Shown: positions 1 through 8,141, counted from the first letter of the stretch. The stretch is 58,034 nt of DNA from an uncultured Actinomycetes bacterium (GCA_903846075.1 CAIMZW010000125.1:1-58034), one strand, 5' to 3'. The notes: generated by a model from the sequence alone, not told the origin. Numbers and translations are program-made.

Positions 1-570
1 CGACGCGTCGAATTCGGTGAGGGAAATTACGACAAAACCGAACTCGCCATTCAAACATTATTGAAAGAAGCGGGTAATCAAGTGGTTACCCCGATTGCCA
101 CAACCCCAGATTTAACGCCGATAGGTCAGATCTCACCTGAGACTTACATTGGTAGCAACCGAATGCAATACCAATATCCGTTAAACACGGTGGGCAATGG
201 GACGGGAACTTTTCCGACCCAAAAGTCGGTACCGCTTGATCACTTTGCTTTTGGTGGGAAATGGACGATTGCCCCGGATTCGGGGACGGCATATTCGGGT
301 TCAACGTTGGACTATCACTTCAATGCCTCAGATGTGTATGTGATTTTGCGACCGCCTCTTGGTGCAAAAAGCTCGAGAGTTCAGGTTCTCTTTAACGGCA
401 AGCCATTTTTGTCCGGATCAGTGGGCAGTGATGTCGTTAATGGGATTGTTACTGTGGACTCTGATCGTCTCTACAACATTTTCCATGAACCAAGTAACGT
501 CATTGAAGGAACCCTTACGTTGAAATTTCTCGATGAAGGCACAAGGGCCTACACCTACACATTTGGGTAA
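1..570 (+). CDS. C-terminal part of a DipZ-like thioredoxin/cytochrome c biogenesis protein (5' end outside window)
   Basis: The frame is open from base 1 and ends in TAA at 568-570, so this is the 3' part of a longer gene; the in-frame TTG at 61 is not a convincing start. The visible 189 residues begin with the tail of a thioredoxin-like fold (RVEFGEGNYDKTELAIQTLL), then a motif resembling ETYIG, then a beta-rich region. This matches the C-terminal half of actinobacterial DipZ proteins, in which a CcdA-like membrane domain is followed by thioredoxin and a carbohydrate-binding-like domain. Such proteins move reducing equivalents across the membrane for extracytoplasmic thiol chemistry. The CXXC motif and membrane segments would lie upstream of the window and cannot be checked. 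Family assignment is by recognition. Confidence 0.6.
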   Translation, partial: RRVEFGEGNYDKTELAIQTLLKEAGNQVVTPIATTPDLTPIGQISPETYIGSNRMQYQYPLNTVGNGTGTFPTQKSVPLDHFAFGGKWTIAPDSGTAYSGSTLDYHFNASDVYVILRPPLGAKSSRVQVLFNGKPFLSGSVGSDVVNGIVTVDSDRLYNIFHEPSNVIEGTLTLKFLDEGTRAYTYTFG

Positions 571-674
571 TCCAAGTCACAAGAAGGTAGCGCTCGTTGC
601 CCAATCACTTTGAGGGCGCATTGAATTAACAATGCCCCTAGACTTCGAAGGTTGATCAATCATGGGGGTTTTCA

Positions 675-2783
675 GTGTCGGGTTTAGCAAATCTTGTCTA
701 TAAGCATCGCAAGATTACGGTGGTTCTCTGGATCGTTGTGCTCTTGGCAATCAGTGGAATTAGCCAGAAAGTTGGCAGCGCGTATAGCGATTCATTTACT
801 CTGCCCAAGACTGAAAGCAAGACGGCGCTAGATCTCATTACTAAGTACCTGCCCGCTGAAAAGGGCGACAGTATCCAGATAGTTTTTGCTTCCAAAAATG
901 GCCCGTTGACTCCAGCGATTATCGACCCTATTGATGCCAAGCTCTCTGGGCTCGCGCATGTCTCTTCAGTTGCCTCGCCTTTCGCCGGCCAAACGAGAGC
1001 AGTGAGCGCAGATGGGACGATCGCTTTTTCAACAGTTCATCTTGATGTTTTAGGGCGCAACATCAAACCTGAAGATGTTAAGAAAATTATTTCGACTGCA
1101 AAAGGTTTTCAAAATTCCAATCTTCAAGTTGAATTATTAGGTTCTTCAATTCAACAAGCCAGTCAAGCGAAGCCTGCATCCAGTGAGGGAATAGCTCTCT
1201 TGGCCGCGGCAGTAATTTTGTTCATCACTTTTGGCAGCGTCGTCGCAACAATTATTCCGCTTTTTGTAGCCGTCGTTGGATTAGGAATTGCTTCCGGAGC
1301 AGTTTCGTTAATCAGTCATATATTTTCGACTGCACAATTCGCCCCAATTCTGGCGGCGCTAGTTGGACTTGGAGTCGGTATCGACTACGCGCTATTTATC
1401 GTGACTCGTTTCCGGCAGGGAATTCATAGTGGATTGAGCACTGAAGAGGCTGTGAAGACTGCAGTGAAAACTTCTGGTCGTGCAGTTCTCTTCGCCGGAA
1501 TTATTGTCTGCATCGCGTTGCTCGGGCTCTTTACCGTTCGAGTTTCCTTTCTATATGGAGTGGCCATCGCGGCAGCGCTATCTGTATTAGTCACTATGTT
1601 GGCATCCATCACTTTGCTGCCGGCTCTACTCGGTTTGGTAGGAAAGAATGTAGACCGACTTTCGATACCCGGGCGTTCAAAAGAGACACACGATATTGAA
1701 GTAGGCGGCTGGGCTAAATGGTCGGCGAACATTCAGCGCAGACCAATCCTTTGGTCGGTGGCGTCAACATTGGTTCTACTTCTTCTCTGTTTCCCAGCTC
1801 TGAGCATTCGCCTTGGTACGGCTGACTCAGGTAATGATCCAAAGGGAACAACAACGCGAGCTGCTTATGACCTATTGGCAAAGGGTTTCGGCGCCGGTTA
1901 TGCCGGACCGCTGACTCTCGTTGCAAAAATTCCAACTGGTGCAGATACATCCTCCCTCACAACTTTGACCGCTGCGGTCGGTGCTGATTCCGATGTAGCA
2001 GTTGCGGCGCCAGCGTTTATCACTCCAGATAAGGCAATCGCAATCATCACGGTTTATCCCAAGAGTGCGCCACAATCGAAGGCGACAACTGATCTCATTG
2101 ATCGACTCCGAACTTCAACCATCCCACAAGCCATGAAAAATTCCCCAATTCATATTTATGTGGGTGGCATCGTTGCGATCTTTGCCGACTTCGGTCATAC
2201 CTTGACGGGCAAGCTTCCACTCTTTATCGCCTCAGTTGTCTTACTTAGTTTCCTTCTTCTGATGATCGTCTTTCGCAGCATCGTGATCCCACTAAAAGCC
2301 GCAGCGATGAACGTGCTCTCTATTGGTGCCGCATTTGGCGTTGTCGTCGCCACATTCCAATGGGGTTGGGGTGAGCCACTACTTGGTACTAAGGCAGGTC
2401 CAGTCGAAGCCTTCTTACCAATATTTCTTTTCGCAATCCTCTTTGGTCTCTCTATGGATTACGAAGTATTCCTAGTCTCACGAATTCAAGAAGAATGGCT
2501 GATTTCTGGCGACAATGCCGCCGCTGTGCGTCGCGGGCTTGCCGCTACTGGCGGTGTGATTACTGCAGCAGCGACCATCATGTTCTCGGTTTTCTGCGCC
2601 TTCGTCTTTGGCGGCCAAAGAATCATCCAGGAGTTTGGAATTGGTCTTGCCTCTGCCGTTCTTTTTGATGCAACCGTAATTCGCTCTGCTTTAGTTCCTG
2701 CCTTGATGCAATGGTGGGGAGCAGCGAACTGGTGGTTGCCAGCACCGCTTGCCAAAATTCTGCCGAAAGTAAAAATCGATTAG
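675..2783 (+). CDS. MMPL/RND-family membrane transporter
   Basis: 702 residues. The start is GTG with a G-rich stretch (GGGGG) about ten bases upstream. The architecture is that of an MMPL transporter: one N-terminal transmembrane helix, an extracytoplasmic domain (about residues 40-165), a block of five to six helices, a second extracytoplasmic domain (about 375-505) and a second helix block to the C-terminus. Helix motifs include GLGVGIDYALFIVTRFR in the first half and FGLSMDYEVFLVSRIQEEW in the second; the paired acidic residues are the expected proton-relay positions of RND proteins. MMPL proteins export lipids, siderophores or drugs using proton motive force; the substrate cannot be told. 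The gene ends 12 bases before the DUF1349 gene, so co-transcription is likely. Confidence 0.88.
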   Translation: MSGLANLVYKHRKITVVLWIVVLLAISGISQKVGSAYSDSFTLPKTESKTALDLITKYLPAEKGDSIQIVFASKNGPLTPAIIDPIDAKLSGLAHVSSVASPFAGQTRAVSADGTIAFSTVHLDVLGRNIKPEDVKKIISTAKGFQNSNLQVELLGSSIQQASQAKPASSEGIALLAAAVILFITFGSVVATIIPLFVAVVGLGIASGAVSLISHIFSTAQFAPILAALVGLGVGIDYALFIVTRFRQGIHSGLSTEEAVKTAVKTSGRAVLFAGIIVCIALLGLFTVRVSFLYGVAIAAALSVLVTMLASITLLPALLGLVGKNVDRLSIPGRSKETHDIEVGGWAKWSANIQRRPILWSVASTLVLLLLCFPALSIRLGTADSGNDPKGTTTRAAYDLLAKGFGAGYAGPLTLVAKIPTGADTSSLTTLTAAVGADSDVAVAAPAFITPDKAIAIITVYPKSAPQSKATTDLIDRLRTSTIPQAMKNSPIHIYVGGIVAIFADFGHTLTGKLPLFIASVVLLSFLLLMIVFRSIVIPLKAAAMNVLSIGAAFGVVVATFQWGWGEPLLGTKAGPVEAFLPIFLFAILFGLSMDYEVFLVSRIQEEWLISGDNAAAVRRGLAATGGVITAAATIMFSVFCAFVFGGQRIIQEFGIGLASAVLFDATVIRSALVPALMQWWGAANWWLPAPLAKILPKVKID

Positions 2784-2795
2784 TACCCTTCGGAT

Positions 2796-3371
2796 ATGAA
2801 TTCTTCACTTTGGGCTACAGGCACATGGTTTAACGAACCGAAGAAGCACGATCTAGTTGGCACGTCAATAGTGATCGAAGCTGAAGCTGAAAGTGATTTG
2901 TGGCGAACGACGTCTTATGGATTTATTCATGATTCCGCTCATGCCTTGCTCTTTGAGTTTGCCGATAACACGGGATGCGAAATAACTTTCCTGGTAAATT
3001 TCACAAATCAATTTGATCAAGCGGGTCTGTTAATTCGATCCGATGAAGAACATTGGATAAAGGCTGGAATTGAATATTGTGATGGCGCACCTCAAATAGG
3101 AGCCGTTGTTACCAATGTTGTATCGGATTGGTCGGCATGGCCGGTTCCCGAGTGGTTCGGAAAAGAAGTTACCTTCCGTGCAAGTCGAAGCGGTGACGCG
3201 ATAACGATTCGAGCGAAATATGACGGCGACTGGCATTTAGTGAGGTTGTTACCGATTGATTCTTCTCGCGCTTGGTTTATTGGCCCACACTGCGCTGCCC
3301 CGGTTGTTGCAGGTTTGGTAGCAACTTTTACAAGTATAAAATTTACGGAGAGCGATACTTCACTTCATTAA
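2796..3371 (+). CDS. DUF1349 family protein (concanavalin-like fold)
   Basis: 191 residues with no signal peptide or membrane helix, so probably cytoplasmic. The motif order around FVNFTNQFDQAGLLIR, HWIKAGIEY and VVTNVVSDWSAWP is characteristic of DUF1349 proteins (COG3506, named after yeast 'regulation of enolase 1'), which adopt a beta-sandwich lectin-like fold. The biochemical role of the family is not established. It follows the MMPL gene closely on the same strand and is followed by an AT-rich intergenic region, so it probably ends that transcript. Confidence 0.75.
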   Translation: MNSSLWATGTWFNEPKKHDLVGTSIVIEAEAESDLWRTTSYGFIHDSAHALLFEFADNTGCEITFLVNFTNQFDQAGLLIRSDEEHWIKAGIEYCDGAPQIGAVVTNVVSDWSAWPVPEWFGKEVTFRASRSGDAITIRAKYDGDWHLVRLLPIDSSRAWFIGPHCAAPVVAGLVATFTSIKFTESDTSLH

Positions 3372-3383
3372 GTTTTCATAGCA

Positions 3384-3437
3384 ATTAGTTTTCAAGTCTA
3401 ATTAAATTATTGTTATTTATTAGTTTTCAGGTCTAAT
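3384..3437. promoter_or_regulatory. Paired 19-bp imperfect palindromic direct repeats upstream of the ice-binding-type gene
   Basis: Two copies of a 19-base sequence lie at 3384-3402 and 3419-3437, identical at 18 of 19 positions and 35 bases apart start to start. Each is itself a partial dyad: ATTAG at the left, CTAAT at the right, with TTCAA in the middle. A shorter match (AGTTTTCA) occurs at 3371-3378, straddling the stop of the preceding gene. The repeats are in the 195-base gap before the DUF3494 gene at 3567. Spacing and symmetry suggest binding sites for a dimeric regulator; the regulator is unknown. The rest of the gap (3438-3566) is AT-rich with no gene and no strong promoter that I can defend. 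Confidence 0.4.
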
Positions 3438-3566
3438 AATTTATTTTATAACAGTCGTTAAACAGGTATTTCACATCGCTTTCACCGAGTTAGTGCGCTA
3501 TTGTGAAAAATTTCGACACCGAGCCTCTTTGGCGAAATATAGGTAAGACAACAGAATCGACCTAGC

Positions 3567-4862
3567 ATGACAAAACTAAATAAAGTTAAAAGTATTTCAG
3601 CTTTACTATCCGTGCCATTAATTCTGGCATTCATCTTTCCAACTAATTCCAATGCTGCAGCGCCTGTTATCAATCAGGCAAGCACAACCTCATTCGGGGT
3701 ATTAGCAGCAACTTCGATTACAAATACAGGACCAACAACAATTCAGGGTAGCGCCGGAAGCAATATCGGTAACTCACCCGGAGCGGCATTCACCGGTTCG
3801 GTTTCAGTTACTCATTCCGGAACAGTTGAATTAGCGACTGCAGCATCATTACTAGCGCAGACAGATTTGATAACTGCCTATAACGATGCGGCCGCTCCGG
3901 TTCCAACAAATATCGCATCAGATCTTGCAGCTCAGGTTTTGGCCCCTGGTGTGTATCACTCAGTTCCTGGGACATTTAGCAATTCTGGAACTGTGACTTT
4001 CGATGCACAAGGAAATAAAGATGCCATCTTTATAATGCAAACAGATTCCACTCTGATTACATCAAATGCCAGCACAATGACTTTGCTGAATGGTGCTCAG
4101 GCATGCAATGTTTTTTGGAAGATAGGAAGTTCTGCAACCTTAGGCACCACTTCGACACTTGTGGGTCATGTCTATGCCTTCACCTCGATAACTGCCACAA
4201 CTGGTGCCACCGTCCTCGGTCAGTTATTGGCTAGAAATGGTGCTGTTACCCTTGACACCAATATCATCACTAACGATAACTGCTTACCTCCAACGATTGT
4301 TTGTTCGACGGGAATTGCAAATCTACATTTTGCGACCGGCGGCGTGGGATCAACAACAGGAAAATTGTCGTGGACATCAGCGGATGCAGGTACCTACAAA
4401 TTTGTTGGTGATCCTTCGCTCTATCCGACCCCGTATATATATGGAAATCTCACTTCAACATGGGATGGAACGTTGGTTAATCTCGTGCCTGGATTAATTT
4501 ATCCAGTTTCGGTTTCCTTCTCATCGACGTGCGGAATGACCACGGTGGCTAGCATCAATGTCAGCAACGCGGCGGCCGTAGTTCTTCCTACTCCGACGGT
4601 GACCCCAACGGTTACTCCGTCGGCAACACCGACAGCGACCCCAACGGCAACTCCAACCGCGACTCCAGTAGTGACACCTACTCCAACAGCGACTCCAGTA
4701 GTGACACCTACTCCTAAACCCACAAAGTCGAAGCCAGGCACAGTTACCGGTGGCAAGTTACCTAAGACCGGAACTCCTTGGTACACCTTGCTGCTGATTT
4801 CTGGTGGTTTGGTTCTTCTCGGTGGAACCAGTTTGACGCTCAAGAAAAACTCGAGCCGATAA
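3567..4862 (+). CDS. DUF3494 ice-binding-type adhesin with LPXTG cell-wall anchor
   Basis: 431 residues. In order: a Sec signal peptide (residues 1 to about 31, ending near NSNAAA); a DUF3494 domain (about 40-235), recognisable from FGVLAATSITNTGPTTIQGS, LAPGVYHS, CNVFWKIGSSATL and the repeated TSITATTG-type beta-solenoid turns; a smaller beta-rich segment (about 245-335) with two cysteines; a Thr/Pro-rich linker (about 340-385); the sortase signal LPKTG at 398-402; a hydrophobic helix; and a Lys/Arg tail. DUF3494 is the beta-solenoid family containing bacterial and algal ice-binding proteins, some of which act as ice adhesins and others as general adhesins. The gene is followed five bases later by a sortase, its likely processing enzyme. 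There is no strong Shine-Dalgarno before the ATG. Ice binding itself is inferred from the family. Confidence 0.88.
   Translation: MTKLNKVKSISALLSVPLILAFIFPTNSNAAAPVINQASTTSFGVLAATSITNTGPTTIQGSAGSNIGNSPGAAFTGSVSVTHSGTVELATAASLLAQTDLITAYNDAAAPVPTNIASDLAAQVLAPGVYHSVPGTFSNSGTVTFDAQGNKDAIFIMQTDSTLITSNASTMTLLNGAQACNVFWKIGSSATLGTTSTLVGHVYAFTSITATTGATVLGQLLARNGAVTLDTNIITNDNCLPPTIVCSTGIANLHFATGGVGSTTGKLSWTSADAGTYKFVGDPSLYPTPYIYGNLTSTWDGTLVNLVPGLIYPVSVSFSSTCGMTTVASINVSNAAAVVLPTPTVTPTVTPSATPTATPTATPTATPVVTPTPTATPVVTPTPKPTKSKPGTVTGGKLPKTGTPWYTLLLISGGLVLLGGTSLTLKKNSSR
4592..4720 (+). repeat. Thr/Pro linker repeat within the adhesin gene
   Basis: A stretch of short repeats coding for TPTVTP/TPTATP-like units. 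It contains two perfect 26-base copies, at 4659-4684 and 4689-4714 (period 30 bases). Such linkers hold an adhesin head away from the cell wall. Exact nucleotide identity between the copies suggests recent slippage or recombination, so linker length may vary between strains. Confidence 0.85.
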
Positions 4863-4867
4863 TCACT

Positions 4868-5491
4868 ATGAAAAGAGACGTCTTGAGAAGCATCTCGATC
4901 TTGGTTTTAGGGATTGGGGTACTTCTCGGGGCGTACTCTCTTGTTCAGATTCATGAAATGAATAGTTACTCCTTGGGTTCATATTTACCTCCCATTAAAA
5001 ATATGAACCAGGGGGTTCCTAACTACCCTCTCGCCTCGGTATCCACTCCAAAAACTGGCCAATATTTGGGAACTATTTACATACCAGTTTTGAAATCGAC
5101 CCTTCCGATTTTCGAAGGAACCGATGAAGCCGACCTCAAAAAAGGAGTTGGTCATTTCATTGGAAGTGTTTTGCCAGGAGTCACCGATAACTCGGTGCTT
5201 GCTGGTCACCGAGATTCAGTTTTTTCACGTCTTGGCGATCTTCACAAGGGTGATCTATTGATTGTTACTACTTCTCAAGGTTCCTTTACCTATATCGTTA
5301 AATCCTTTCGAATTGTGGATTCCAACGATCGAACCGTCATTGTCCCAACGACTACCGCCGTCCTTACGCTCAGTACCTGCTATCCATTTCGTTATATCGG
5401 TAGCGCTCCTAAGCGGTTCATCGTTAGCGCAGCGCTCCAGAAGCCGGTCGAGGTCGGTTTAACCGCCGGTTCCGGTACTAAATCTGTTTAA
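4868..5491 (+). CDS. Class D-like sortase (cysteine transpeptidase)
   Basis: 207 residues from the ATG at 4868, five bases after the adhesin stop; in-frame codons further upstream lie inside the adhesin gene and would remove the N-terminal membrane anchor from the start. A single transmembrane helix (about residues 8-25) precedes the sortase beta-barrel. Catalytic residues are visible: His114 in LAGHRDSVF, Cys171 in LSTCYPF and Arg183 in PKRFIV. The TLSTCYPF signature is typical of class D sortases. The enzyme cleaves between Thr and Gly of LPXTG and joins the substrate to cell-wall peptide. The adjacent LPKTG protein is the only candidate substrate in this window, so the pair looks like a dedicated anchoring unit. 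Confidence 0.88.
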   Translation: MKRDVLRSISILVLGIGVLLGAYSLVQIHEMNSYSLGSYLPPIKNMNQGVPNYPLASVSTPKTGQYLGTIYIPVLKSTLPIFEGTDEADLKKGVGHFIGSVLPGVTDNSVLAGHRDSVFSRLGDLHKGDLLIVTTSQGSFTYIVKSFRIVDSNDRTVIVPTTTAVLTLSTCYPFRYIGSAPKRFIVSAALQKPVEVGLTAGSGTKSV

Positions 5492-5520
5492 ATAGCCCTC
5501 TACTTCTCAAGGGGGTTGGT

Positions 5521-6072
5521 ATGAGTACTTTTGAAAATCGTGGCCACAAAGGCTTGCTCGTCATTGATGTTCAAAATGGTGTCGTGGCGAATGCACTAAA
5601 TCGTGAGAGCGTCATTGCAAATATCAATCTCTTGGTAGATAAAGCGAGGGCAACTCAAACCCCAGTCATTTGGGTTCAACATTCTGACGAAGGGCTGATT
5701 CTCGAAAGCCACGAATGGGAAATTGTTCCTGAATTGCACCCTTCTGAATCAGAACCAATTGTTCGAAAGAACTATCGAAGTTCATTTGAGGCAACGGATC
5801 TTGATCAAATTCTCGAAGAAAAAGGGATTGACCACCTTCTCATTACCGGAGCGCAAACGGATATGTGTGTCAGACACACTTCTCACGCGGCTCTAGAACG
5901 AGGGTATGACATCACCATAGTTGAAGATGGCCACACCACCATGGATGAGCCGTGGGACGATGGACCAATTCCCTCAAAGACGATTATTGACGAGTTCAAT
6001 CGATCTTTTCATAACTACCGACTTCCCGGTCGCTCCACCACGATTGCAACCGCAGAGTCCATAACTTTTTAG
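5521..6072 (+). CDS. Isochorismatase-family cysteine hydrolase
   Basis: 183 residues, with a strong GGGGG-type ribosome site before the ATG. The catalytic triad of the isochorismatase superfamily is present: Asp16 in LLVIDVQNG, Lys83 in VRKNYRSSF and Cys116 in TDMCVRHTS; the GAQTDMCV motif is typical. Members hydrolyse amides (nicotinamide, N-carbamoylsarcosine, ureidoacrylate) or act on isochorismate; the substrate cannot be decided here. No biosynthetic neighbours suggest a pathway. Length is normal for a stand-alone cytoplasmic family member. Confidence 0.88.
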   Translation: MSTFENRGHKGLLVIDVQNGVVANALNRESVIANINLLVDKARATQTPVIWVQHSDEGLILESHEWEIVPELHPSESEPIVRKNYRSSFEATDLDQILEEKGIDHLLITGAQTDMCVRHTSHAALERGYDITIVEDGHTTMDEPWDDGPIPSKTIIDEFNRSFHNYRLPGRSTTIATAESITF

Positions 6073-6111
6073 GTTTATTGCTACCCACAAAGTTTATGTA
6101 GGCTACCGAGT

Positions 6112-6561
6112 ATGAGCCGAGAAATACTATCTAGATATCAGGAACTTTCCAAGGAGTTTATCGACCTTGCGGGATCGCTTTCGGCCGATGAACTTGAGCA
6201 GCCTGGTAAAAATGGCGAGTGGTCTCGAGCATTTGTCATTCACCACATGGCTGATGCTGATGTACATTTTTCAGCAAGGTATTGGCATGTTTTGACTCTG
6301 GATCGCCCAGCCTTAGCCAACTTTGATGAAGAGCTTTATCCAGATCGACTGAAGTATGCCCTTCGAAATTCGGCAGATTCTTTGGCGGCGGTAACTGGAT
6401 TATTTAAGGTGAATTCTGATGTGCTTTCGCTTTCAAGTGATAGCGATTGGAACCGCGTAGGAATTCACGAATCCTATGGTGAACTTACCCTCAGCCAGAT
6501 TCTTGGCTATGCCGTCGAACACCGAGAATCACATTTGGGACAGCTTCGGGATTTCGCATAG
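6112..6561 (+). CDS. DinB-fold (DinB/YfiT-like) protein
   Basis: 149 residues. The pattern of a four-helix bundle with metal-binding histidines fits the DinB/YfiT superfamily: HHMADADVHF in the second helix and EHRESHLGQ near the C-terminus, which together supply the usual triad of histidines. The GEWSRAFVIHHM segment is the common 'W-s-x-x-x-h-l-x-d' element of the family. Members include thiol transferases (mycothiol- or bacillithiol-dependent) and many proteins of unknown function. The stop codon TAG at 6559-6561 abuts the following transporter gene, suggesting co-transcription. Confidence 0.78.
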   Translation: MSREILSRYQELSKEFIDLAGSLSADELEQPGKNGEWSRAFVIHHMADADVHFSARYWHVLTLDRPALANFDEELYPDRLKYALRNSADSLAAVTGLFKVNSDVLSLSSDSDWNRVGIHESYGELTLSQILGYAVEHRESHLGQLRDFA

Positions 6562-6629
6562 ACCGGCAAAAGCTCGCTGATTCCGAACTTCAAATTTGGT
6601 ATCGCATAACAGCTATCTTCTTTGGCGTC

Positions 6630-7748
6630 TTGGGATTGACGACTACTTCCCTCATGGTTCGGCTTCCTTTAGTTCGAGAATTACTTCGAGCTACTGCCTC
6701 TCAATTGGGTCTTTTGCTTTTCTGTGGCGCCGTTGGTTCCATGATTGCGCTCTCATTCATCGGAAAAATAATCGGCAAAGTTGGAACCAGGCCGACGATA
6801 TTGGTTGGCTCCTTTGTTTTATTTACTTCCCTAGTGGGGGAGGTAATTGCTATTTCTGCCCATAGCAAACCATTCTTCGGTTTCTTTATGTTTTTCTTTG
6901 GCGTCGGAGTAGGAACCACCGATGTTGGGTTAAATGTTGATGGTTCGGCGATTGAGCAGTTTTATCATCGAAGTATCCTGCCTCGAATGCACTCGGCATA
7001 CTCTTTCGGTACTTTGATCGGTGCTGGAATTGGAACCCTTGCGACCTTATTTAAGTTTTCGTTATTGATTCAGGTTTTGGTTTTAGCAGGGTTGAGCTTT
7101 CTGGTTCCGATCTACTCTTTAAAAGTCCTGCCACATGGAAATGGCATTGTTACCAAAGCAGAACCCGGGAAGTTAAAACACGAAAAGCATTGGCTCTCTT
7201 GGGGGCTGGTTTTTCTTGCCATCGGAATATTTGGCATGACTCTTGCCGAAGGTGCATCGAATGATTGGCTGACCCTTGGCTTGGTTGACGACTATAAAAC
7301 GTCGAAAACTATCGCAGGGTGTGCTTACGCGATTTTGCTTTTCAGCATTTTTCTTACTCGCTACTTTGGCGGAAAATTGGTGGATCGAATTGGCCGCGGC
7401 CACACTCTGCAACTTCTTGCCGTTGTTGGAATGCTTGGGTTAGTAATTCTGATTCTGAGTAACTCCCTGGTTCTCGCCTTTATCGGAGCAGTCTTATGGG
7501 GAAGTGGAGTCTCACTTGGATTCCCACTTTTCATCTCGGCAGCCGGCGGGCAAGAGCACTCCGCCCGAAAGGTAGCTTTCGTAACGACAAGTGGATACGG
7601 GGCATTTCTTGTCGGCCCGCCACTTCTTGGATTTCTTGGGCAGAGTTGGGGCTTTCTCAATATGTACTGGGTGATTGTCGGATTCTTAGTCTTGGCATTC
7701 GTCGCAGCATCTCAAGCCGGCAGGCGAACCTCCACTCACTCAGCCTAA
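6630..7748 (+). CDS. MFS transporter (start codon uncertain)
   Basis: 372 residues from a TTG at 6630. A major facilitator with about twelve hydrophobic helices, resembling the YbjJ/fucose-permease-like branch (for example GVGVGTTDVGLNVDGSAIEQ and the HSARKVAFVTTSGYGAFLVGPPLLG loop). The TTG start lies inside the predicted first helix: the frame stays open upstream to a stop at 6480-6482 and codes for residues (DRQKLADSELQIWYRITAIF) that complete the N-terminus, but I find no ATG, GTG or TTG there. An ATA at 6558 overlaps the dinB stop as ATAG. The real start is therefore probably upstream, perhaps at that non-canonical codon. The substrate is unknown. Confidence 0.8.
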   Translation: MGLTTTSLMVRLPLVRELLRATASQLGLLLFCGAVGSMIALSFIGKIIGKVGTRPTILVGSFVLFTSLVGEVIAISAHSKPFFGFFMFFFGVGVGTTDVGLNVDGSAIEQFYHRSILPRMHSAYSFGTLIGAGIGTLATLFKFSLLIQVLVLAGLSFLVPIYSLKVLPHGNGIVTKAEPGKLKHEKHWLSWGLVFLAIGIFGMTLAEGASNDWLTLGLVDDYKTSKTIAGCAYAILLFSIFLTRYFGGKLVDRIGRGHTLQLLAVVGMLGLVILILSNSLVLAFIGAVLWGSGVSLGFPLFISAAGGQEHSARKVAFVTTSGYGAFLVGPPLLGFLGQSWGFLNMYWVIVGFLVLAFVAASQAGRRTSTHSA

Positions 7749-7768
7749 CTTTTAGTTTCGAAAAGTTA
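7746..7768. terminator. Possible weak bidirectional terminator hairpin between convergent genes
   Basis: An 8-bp perfect inverted repeat, TAACTTTT at 7746-7753 and AAAAGTTA at 7761-7768 with a 7-base loop, spans the stop codons of the convergent MFS and helix-hairpin-helix genes. The stem is AT-rich, so it may be weak, but it has the A/T flanks that can serve both directions. Confidence 0.35.
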
Positions 7769-8084
7769 AATCCGCTTTCTTCATTTCGGCGACCAGGACT
7801 CGAACTGCGTTTGGCCCCATCCCGTGAAGTTCTTTTATTGCCGCAAGGGATATTTTTCTCAGATCTGATAGTTGGTAGAGACCTTCATTTACGAGAGCCC
7901 GTCCAGCCGGAGCAGCTAGTCCGATTTTGCGCCAGTTTTCATCTAATTCTTCATAGTTAATTTCTTGCGGGGCTTCGACCTGCGCTTTGGCTAAGGACTC
8001 TCTCTTTGCGGCGCGATTCGCAGCGGCTGCCTTCTTTGCCTCAGAGGCGAGTTTCTTTACTTTTGCAGGAGACGGTTTGGCCAT
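7752..8084 (-). CDS. Small helix-hairpin-helix protein resembling the RNA polymerase alpha C-terminal domain
   Basis: 110 residues. A Lys/Ala-rich N-terminal helix (about residues 1-45) is followed by a compact domain (IGLAAPAGRALVNEGLYQL, then LHGMGPNAVRVLVAEM) of the helix-hairpin-helix type found in the RNA polymerase alpha C-terminal domain and in small stand-alone proteins of many bacteria. Nucleic-acid binding is likely, but the role is not known. The gene is convergent with the MFS gene and lies just outside the tRNA-bounded fic island, so its 5' region is next to the displaced tRNA repeat. Confidence 0.7.
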   Translation of the reverse strand: MAKPSPAKVKKLASEAKKAAAANRAAKRESLAKAQVEAPQEINYEELDENWRKIGLAAPAGRALVNEGLYQLSDLRKISLAAIKELHGMGPNAVRVLVAEMKKADLTFRN

Positions 8085-8115
8085 GTGGCGAGAATAATCC
8101 TGGAATTGGATTTAT

Positions 8116-8141
8116 GAGTGCGGGAGGCGAGACTTGAACCC
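8116..8141 (-). repeat. Displaced 3' end of tRNA-Leu: attachment-site-like direct repeat (outer end of the fic island)
   Basis: These 26 bases match 9484-9509 at 25 of 26 positions. The second copy is the T-arm and acceptor 3' part of the intact tRNA-Leu(UAG) gene. Only the 3' end of the tRNA is repeated here; nothing tRNA-like lies beside it. A duplicated tRNA 3' end in direct orientation is the classic result of tyrosine-recombinase integration into a tRNA gene. The element between the repeats is about 1.37 kb and contains one gene. No integrase remains. Confidence 0.82.

Noticed and set aside
61-570. Complete gene starting at TTG 61
   Set aside because: The frame is open to base 1 and the upstream residues continue the same domain; it is the end of a truncated gene.
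8116-8141. Second tRNA-Leu gene
   Set aside because: Only the T-arm/acceptor 3' end is present; no anticodon arm, D-arm or 5' acceptor strand lies nearby, so it is a fragment.
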